From NCBI GenBank assembly GCA_026414245.1, contig JAOAJJ010000025.1, positions 1 through 11,006 of the forward strand: a stretch of 11,006 nucleotides of DNA, written 5' to 3'. Position numbers and translations under genes: made by a program. The DNA comes from Candidatus Bathyarchaeota archaeon. GTDB lineage: Archaea > Thermoproteota > Bathyarchaeia > Bathyarchaeales > DTEX01. Numbering within the stretch: position 1 is the first letter of the stretch; every line of letters starts with the position of its first letter. Under the pieces are notes generated by a model. That model saw nothing but the letters and a program-made list of their open reading frames with translations. It had not been told where the DNA came from and did no database searches. Positions 7,114 through 11,006 of this stretch are shown here, one piece after another.

Positions 7114-8556
7114 TTAAATTATCTGCGTGAGCTTCGGCATAGGATAGCCTCTTGATACATCCATCTCCAGCACATGCAGGTTTGTTCTCGGCTTTATTCC
7201 ATAGACGAGCACTGCCCCGTGCTCTCGAGTAATCTTTAGATGCACGTCTGCAAGCGCTCCAAGGATCTTTGCCAGCTTGGGGTAACCGGGCTTAAGTAAT
7301 ATTATGCTTAAACCCCCCGCCTCCATTACTCTCGTAGCATAAGCCCTAAGGGCTGAGAGAACCTCTCTCACTCCATACATGTCTATCATCGTATCCACGC
7401 CAGTAATGTGCAGCACTGGTTGACCGGTGCTCTCTACGAGCTTCTGTTCAACCTCTATGTATTTTAAATAGTCCTCTTTCAGGTTCTCGCCCTTAAACGC
7501 CACAAGGCAGGGTTCAGGCTTAAATCCAGGATAATCTTTGATGCAGATCCTTAGAAGCCTATCCACCTCATTTCTCGTTATACCGCCCTCCTCAGCCCTC
7601 CTTTTTACAAGGTTATGGTCTACGCCTCTAGACGGGATCAGAATTACGCCCCTCCCTTGAACGATAAAGTTATAGGCTGTTGGCGCAGTGATCAGATGGT
7701 ATTGTAGCTTTGTGATATGTTCATCGATCTCGATTAACACCGTTGAGCCTCTTGGATAACCTCCCTCAAGCATCTTATCTAAGTCTGGTGAGCCTGTTGA
7801 GAAGTATTCTTCTGTGTCTGGCTGCGGCTGGAATCTGCATGGCTTCTCAATCGGCTTAGACTTAAATGGTGGAAAGACTTTGAATCCATCCTTAAGCGTG
7901 AAGACCGCTTGTGTCTCATATACGGGTGTCCCCCTCATCTTAAATAGCTCCAGTTCTCTTAGAAGCCTACCCTCTAACCTAGTTCTCCCCAATAGGATTA
8001 TGCCGTCGGCTACAAATTCCTCTGCGCTCAGCCCTATCTTATTCTCTCCGCGCGGGATCTCCGTTATTAGGATTGTCGTGCAGCCGAGAAGCCTTGTTAT
8101 CCTGCTTAGAATAGTGTGTAGAATGATTCTTGCTTCATGGGTCTCCCTGAACGCTTGAGCCAAAGCTGAAAACGAGTCTATCACCAGGCGCTTAGCTTCA
8201 ACTTCGCTCACCTCTTTAAGTATTGCCTCTAGAACATTTTGGACGGCTTCTTCCCTAACCGTCAGCATGTCTAAAAAGCGGAATCTGCCTTCCCTCTCCA
8301 ATACCTCAAAGTCTAAGCCTAAGCTTAACATGTTCCCGAAGAAGCTCTTTCGGCTCTCAGCGAAGCTAACATATATGCCCCTTTCACCATAATTAACCGC
8401 GCCATGATAGAGGAAGCAAGCTGAGAGTATTGTTTTACCTGTTCCGGGGTTTCCGGCAAGAACTATCAGGCTGCCTCTGGGAAAGCCTCCGCCGATAATC
8501 TTGTCTAAGCCGCCTACTCCGCTTGGAACTCTATCATTAATGTTTCCAACACTCAT
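7114..8556 (-). CDS. KaiC-like two-domain ATPase with a degenerate second domain
   Basis: RecA-superfamily KaiC-like protein, 480 aa from the ATG at 8556. Domain 1 (about 8-230) is intact: GVGGLDKIIGGGFPRGSL, Walker A GNPGTGKT (35-42), Walker B RLVID (123-127) and a terminal ELELFKMRGTPV. The usual FEES glutamate pair is FAES (65-68), so only one Glu remains. Domain 2 (about 250-480) keeps the entry motif (STGSPDLDKMLEGGYPRGST, 253-272), but the P-loop position reads LIEIDEHITKL, so nucleotide binding is probably lost. Relatives are ATP-dependent scaffolds or regulators in archaea; the target is unknown. A GTG at 8568 is in frame, but GGTGGAG at 8563-8569 lies 6 bases before the ATG and the upstream gene's TAG ends one base before it, so the ATG is preferred. 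It is translationally coupled to the small gene upstream. Confidence 0.88.
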   Translation of the reverse strand: MSVGNINDRVPSGVGGLDKIIGGGFPRGSLIVLAGNPGTGKTILSACFLYHGAVNYGERGIYVSFAESRKSFFGNMLSLGLDFEVLEREGRFRFLDMLTVREEAVQNVLEAILKEVSEVEAKRLVIDSFSALAQAFRETHEARIILHTILSRITRLLGCTTILITEIPRGENKIGLSAEEFVADGIILLGRTRLEGRLLRELELFKMRGTPVYETQAVFTLKDGFKVFPPFKSKPIEKPCRFQPQPDTEEYFSTGSPDLDKMLEGGYPRGSTVLIEIDEHITKLQYHLITAPTAYNFIVQGRGVILIPSRGVDHNLVKRRAEEGGITRNEVDRLLRICIKDYPGFKPEPCLVAFKGENLKEDYLKYIEVEQKLVESTGQPVLHITGVDTMIDMYGVREVLSALRAYATRVMEAGGLSIILLKPGYPKLAKILGALADVHLKITREHGAVLVYGIKPRTNLHVLEMDVSRGYPMPKLTQII

Positions 8557-8557
8557 T

Positions 8558-8947
8558 CTACTCTCCACCCCTATATTTATGTGCCTCAGCTATCTTCCTC
8601 ATAAATGAGCGTATCTCCTCTATCGACATTTGGTCGCCGCAGCGCATAAGCTCTAGTAAGCGTTCGTGGTTCATATTTAATCCATACTCCTTATTGACCC
8701 CCGCTATTAAAAGATTAATCAAGATCTTGGCGCCTACGCCAAATATCTTCTCCATCTCATAGTAGACTGATTTAGGATCCTCCCATAGGGCGTTGAACGG
8801 ATCTCGACCTAAACCCCTATGCAGAAAAAATAGGACAGCTTCGCCGGCAGATTCGCCGAGACCAGAGTGAAGAGCCCTCCTACAAACATTACGAAAAACC
8901 TCGATTATAGAATCCTCCTCACCACCGGCGCTCAAAATTTTTTCCAC
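8558..8947 (-). CDS. Unknown small helical protein paired with the KaiC-like gene
   Basis: 129-aa soluble protein of unknown function, predicted mostly helical with no membrane segment. Its core (about 28-90) contains SGLGESAGEAVLFFLHRGLG, DPFNALWEDP, FGVGAKILINLLIAGV and KEYGL. This resembles a recurrent small archaeal helical family I recall but cannot name. The C-terminal part (about 94-125) looks like a second helical segment and includes two Cys/Met-rich turns (MRCGDQM). It starts with GTG at 8947, preceded by TTTTAGG; an in-frame TTG at 8935 with GGGTGG about 8 bases upstream is an alternative. A TATA-like CTTAAAG at about 8993-8999 could drive it. It ends one base before the KaiC-like ATG, so the two are probably made together and may interact (inference). 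Confidence 0.75.
   Translation of the reverse strand: MEKILSAGGEEDSIIEVFRNVCRRALHSGLGESAGEAVLFFLHRGLGRDPFNALWEDPKSVYYEMEKIFGVGAKILINLLIAGVNKEYGLNMNHERLLELMRCGDQMSIEEIRSFMRKIAEAHKYRGGE
8563..8569 (-). promoter_or_regulatory. Shine-Dalgarno site deciding the KaiC-like start
   Basis: Minus-strand GGTGGAG lies within the last codons of the upstream gene, 6 bases before the ATG at 8556. It overlaps the competing GTG at 8568, which would itself have no useful site. The arrangement is classic stop-start coupling. Confidence 0.6.
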
Positions 8948-9099
8948 CCTAAAATTCTATGTTTTGAATTCATACATAGAGTATCTAGGTTCTTTAAGTA
9001 ACTTATGGATTAACAATTTATATTTTTTAACCTAAAATCTTCCAGTATAGTATTTATTGTTGCAGGGATACTCTCATTCAGAGATATAGAGAATAGAGA
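8948..9099. other. Intergenic region upstream of the KaiC-like pair
   Basis: An AT-rich stretch with no gene. It carries the probable promoter of the two-gene KaiC-like unit on the minus strand (CTTAAAG near 8993-8999, predicted start about 22 bases before the GTG at 8947). On the plus strand it has a run of Ts at about 9023-9029. No tRNA or hairpin of note is visible. Confidence 0.4.
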
Positions 9100-9636
9100 T
9101 TATTTGCCTGGAGCCCTCCTCCCAAACTCCTCGAAGCTAATTATATCTTCCAAGTTTTTACGCCTCCTAATTAAATGGAGCACCTTGCCTTGAATATCAG
9201 GTTTCCTGCGCGGATAACCTAAGGCAAGTAATGCGACAACCCGATAGTCGCCAGATATTTTAAGCAGATCCCTAACCTTATCCTCATTAAAGCTGCCAAC
9301 CCAGCATGTTCCAAGCCCCTCAGCCGTCGCAGCTAAAACCATGTTCTGCATAGCTATAGCGACGTCAACCATAAACCATTTTGGAGAAGCCTTTTGATTC
9401 CCACAACCAACGATAACGACAGGCGCCTCCTTCAGGAAAACTGCGAAAGGCGCTTCGGCAAGACTTCTTCTCTTCTCGACATCGGTCACAATTATGAAGT
9501 GCCAAGGCTGAATGTTACCCGCAGAAGGCGCAAGCCTAGCCGCCTCCAAAATCTTCTCTAGCTTCTCTCTGGGAACCGGCGTAGGCTCATAAGCTCTAAC
9601 CGAATGCCTCTTCTGAATAGCCTCAAAAACATCCAT
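9100..9636 (-). CDS. Nitroreductase family flavoprotein (second copy)
   Basis: 178-aa FMN-dependent nitroreductase-superfamily enzyme. FMN-contacting motifs are QKRHSVRAY (8-16), APSAGNIQPW (36-45) and GLGTCWVGSF (107-116), with a LALGYPRRKP turn (137-146). The physiological electron acceptor is unknown. The ATG at 9636 is chosen because MDVFEAIQKRHSVR matches the normal family start and GGTG lies 6 bases upstream. A TTG at 9648 would add four residues without reason. It resembles the first nitroreductase (1750-2277) in the same motifs, and the two encode nearly identical AEGLGTCW blocks, but this copy has a different segment after residue 60 and lacks the NIHYNRGGY region. It stands alone on the minus strand, with a TATA-like ATTTATTTAG at about 9682-9691. 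Confidence 0.9.
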   Translation of the reverse strand: MDVFEAIQKRHSVRAYEPTPVPREKLEKILEAARLAPSAGNIQPWHFIIVTDVEKRRSLAEAPFAVFLKEAPVVIVGCGNQKASPKWFMVDVAIAMQNMVLAATAEGLGTCWVGSFNEDKVRDLLKISGDYRVVALLALGYPRRKPDIQGKVLHLIRRRKNLEDIISFEEFGRRAPGK

Positions 9637-9681
9637 GCATAGCACCAAAAGAAGAATAAGCGAGACACAAATTAATCATTT

Positions 9682-9691
9682 ACTAAATAAA
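9682..9691 (-). promoter_or_regulatory. TATA-like box of the second nitroreductase
   Basis: Minus-strand ATTTATTTAG would start transcription near 9660, about 24 bases before the ATG at 9636 and with the GGTG ribosome site included in the leader. It shares the intergenic region 9637-9813 with the divergent ECF S-component promoter. Confidence 0.35.
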
Positions 9692-9781
9692 TGGCGAAAC
9701 GATTAAATAGTAAACTGAACCTCAACGCTTAAAATCACTATTTCAAGCAGCTGAGCTTCTAGAAACAAGCCAAAGCATAAC

Positions 9782-9789
9782 TTTTATAT
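9782..9789 (+). promoter_or_regulatory. TATA box giving a leaderless transcript
   Basis: TTTTATAT centred near 9785.5 predicts transcription start at about 9811-9812, essentially at the ATG at 9814. There is no Shine-Dalgarno sequence just upstream (the bases read TTTTAAGTCTC), so both observations point to a leaderless mRNA. This leaves no 5' leader for a riboswitch. Confidence 0.5.
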
Positions 9790-9813
9790 CGAATACATAA
9801 CGTTTTAAGTCTC

Positions 9814-10314
9814 ATGGTAAGGCTCTCGGCAAAGCTGGTCGCATTAATCATCGTGTTAAGCGTCATCGGGAATATTTTAGGTCTTCTCGGAATAAGGTTG
9901 CCGTCCGCTCCAGGCACAACGGTTGAATTTCACCTGTCAGCCTTACCCTCTCTCCTTGCCGCCGCCTCCATCGGACCTCTCCCAGGCGCTGTAATTGGTC
10001 TTCTCAGCCTAACAATAGCTACGATTCGCATAGGTAATGTGTTTATACCCTTTGGAAACGCGCTGCTCGCTGGTTTAGCCGGCTTTTTCGCTAAAAAGCT
10101 GAGTTTTTCACCCCCGGTCAGCGGAGCCCTAGCGATGATTCCCTACACGCCTTATATTTGGCTTGCATGCTCGGTATACGGTGTTCCACCAGCCATAATA
10201 GCCTTCATAATTACTAAGGCATGGATAGAAGTCATGATCTCAGGCATAATTGTGGAGCTTATACTACGCAGGCATGAAATTAGAAATTTTCTAGAATCAT
10301 TCAAGTCTAAATAA
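9814..10314 (+). CDS. ECF transporter S-component-like membrane protein
   Basis: 166-aa hydrophobic protein with about six membrane helices (roughly 6-26, 40-53, 56-73, 76-93, 103-122 and 125-151). Size, helix number and the mid-protein block IGPLPGAVIGLLSLTIATIR followed by NVFIPFGNALLAGLAG fit the substrate-binding S subunit of energy-coupling factor vitamin/metal transporters. The C-terminal tail is short and charged (RRHEIRNFLESFKSK). The ligand cannot be read from the sequence. No EcfA ATPase or EcfT transmembrane subunit is nearby, so it would have to share an ECF module encoded elsewhere, or act alone. It could alternatively be a general small archaeal membrane protein. The ATG at 9814 appears leaderless. 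Confidence 0.68.
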   Translation: MVRLSAKLVALIIVLSVIGNILGLLGIRLPSAPGTTVEFHLSALPSLLAAASIGPLPGAVIGLLSLTIATIRIGNVFIPFGNALLAGLAGFFAKKLSFSPPVSGALAMIPYTPYIWLACSVYGVPPAIIAFIITKAWIEVMISGIIVELILRRHEIRNFLESFKSK

Positions 10315-10475
10315 GGGCATCGACATAAGCGTTAAATAAGAGAGGGTTTACGGTGGAAGCTATTTGCAAGATGAAACTTGAAAACCTACTGTTCTGGCAA
10401 AGACTTATTTAACCTCTTAACCAAGAACATTAATTTCACTCCACAATACAACCTCTTAAAAGCCTTTATCCCGAC
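10315..10475. other. Non-coding gap with a short direct repeat
   Basis: No open reading frame of note. AACCTCTTAA occurs twice, at 10411-10420 and 10450-10459. AT-rich boxes near 10404-10412 and 10456-10462 could be relics of the promoter of the broken nucleotidyltransferase that follows. Confidence 0.3.
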
Positions 10476-10790
10476 GTGTATGCTGAGGGTTCTCCCCTCG
10501 AATATTATTCTGAAGAAATAGCTGGATATCTTATGTTATGTGGAGAAATAATAGTTTTTGTGGAGCATGCGGCGGATGATCTTGAAACCCTTAAGCCTTT
10601 TCTAGAGAGGCTGCTTAAATACTTTGATGGAGACGTTACCGTAATCCTGTTTGGCTCCTATGCTAGATGGGTGGAAGGCAGCCAGCTGATAACCGAGAAT
10701 TCTAAAGGGCGGCTTTAAGATAAAAGGATTAATGGAGAATCTTTGGACGAATATGTGAGGCGAGGTGATCCTATGGTTGTTTCCTTGTAG
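10476..10790 (+). pseudogene. Broken MNT-type nucleotidyltransferase domain gene
   Basis: Remnant of a minimal nucleotidyltransferase (MNT, DNA polymerase beta superfamily), as found in HEPN/MNT pairs. The frame from GTG at 10476 carries KPFLERLLKYFDGDVTVILF, then the family signature start GSYAR. The expected ARGxxxxxSDIDLLV catalytic motif is missing: the frame reads ARWVEGSQ and stops at TAA (10716-10718). Beyond that stop the same frame continues with LDEYVRRGDPMVVSL up to TAG (10788-10790), and GDPMVV resembles the GDPxV segment near the C-terminus of complete MNT proteins. The gap between the motifs is about half the normal length, so an internal deletion plus nonsense change is likely. 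In another frame just after GSYAR the bases give GGRQPADN, hinting at a frameshift. Without the Asp pair it cannot be catalytic. Confidence 0.6.
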
Positions 10791-10944
10791 GGAATGTTTA
10801 GTCGTTCGAAGACCTCACGAACTCCTTTTAGCAGCCTCGTTTGGAGCTATAAGGTATGTTTTCTCAAGCCTTATGCTCTTCGATTTCGACGTCCCCCCAT
10901 CCTTCCATAGTCGGAGGATAAAACTTTTTAATCTTTGTGGGTGA
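10791..10944. other. Apparently non-coding right-end stretch
   Basis: Continues the degenerate region. One plus-strand frame stays open for about 60 codons up to TGA at 10942-10944 but has no sensible start and no recognisable motif. ATAAAA at 10918-10923 could be the TATA box of a gene starting near 10945. Confidence 0.3.
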
Positions 10945-11006
10945 ATGTTTTACCGGTGTATTATTTTGGCTGGTAGGAGAGGTCTCTATAAGGATGCTGT
11001 TATCTG
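10945..11006 (+). CDS. Possible start of a gene cut by the window edge
   Basis: From ATG at 10945 the frame stays open to the end of the window and reads MFYRCIILAGRRGLYKDAVI. An ATAAAA box at 10918-10923 predicts a start near 10946, compatible with a leaderless gene. Only 20 codons are visible, no family can be assigned, and it may be chance. Confidence 0.25.
   Translation, partial: MFYRCIILAGRRGLYKDAVI

Noticed and set aside
7012..7155. 47-codon plus-strand frame beginning MILHFGRLWRRLIKG with a TATA-like box upstream
   Set aside because: Short, lysine/arginine-rich, overlaps the end of the KaiC-like gene antisense and has no recognisable motif.
7814..8158. 114-codon plus-strand open frame
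   Set aside because: Antisense to the KaiC-like gene; serine/leucine-rich shadow with no family motif.
10345..10420. Possible C/D-box small RNA (AGATGAA near 10368)
   Set aside because: The C box is imperfect and no CUGA D box lies at suitable spacing.
10795..10944. Open plus-strand frame containing LVVRRPHELLLAASFGAIRY
   Set aside because: No credible start codon or promoter, ends at TGA and shows no recognised family; probably chance in degenerate sequence.
1..11006. CRISPR array, tRNA/rRNA genes, transposase or inverted-repeat insertion ends
   Set aside because: No regularly spaced repeats, no cloverleaf T-arm pattern in the intergenic gaps and no transposase-like frame were seen by eye.

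Overview
The window looks archaeal. It encodes a RadA recombinase with an N-terminal helix-hairpin-helix domain, an archaeal/eukaryotic-type RqcH/NEMF (Tae2) protein, a split class I fumarase alpha subunit, a KaiC-like two-domain P-loop protein and an EMC6-like small membrane protein. TATA-like boxes lie about 25 bases upstream of several likely transcript starts, and no bacterial -35/-10 pairs are evident. Base composition is moderate, genes are tightly packed, and GTG and TTG starts are frequent. The mix suggests a Thermoproteota/Bathyarchaeia-like lineage, but the window alone does not fix the taxon.

Layout. Bases 1-4345 hold three minus-strand genes: rqcH, then a nitroreductase with a strong Shine-Dalgarno site, then a GH20 (GcnA-like) beta-N-acetylhexosaminidase with its own promoter. 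Divergent from rqcH, 26 bases away, is a small EMC6-like membrane protein at 4372-4638. It ends 4 bases from the convergent end of a radA-linked pair: radA at 5007-5999 and an unknown 132-residue protein overlapping its 3' end. Divergent from radA is the fumarate hydratase alpha subunit, with no beta subunit after it. Bases 7114-8947 (minus) form a tight two-gene unit of a small helical protein followed by the KaiC-like protein, whose second domain has lost its P-loop. A second nitroreductase follows at 9100-9636 (minus), then a divergent, apparently leaderless ECF-transporter S-component-like membrane protein at 9814-10314. The right end is degenerate: a broken nucleotidyltransferase at 10476-10790, then largely non-coding sequence and possibly the first codons of another gene.

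How they fit together. Most genes are housekeeping or accessory metabolism: recombination (radA), ribosome-associated quality control (rqcH), membrane-protein biogenesis (EMC6-like), the C4-dicarboxylate part of central metabolism (fumarase), flavin redox enzymes and vitamin uptake. First genes of transcripts mostly seem to have very short leaders, whereas downstream genes carry Shine-Dalgarno sites. The less explained parts are the KaiC-like pair, the repeat-containing gene overlapping radA, and the rqcH/EMC6-like divergent promoter. I see no CRISPR array, tRNA, rRNA, transposase or recognisable defence island.
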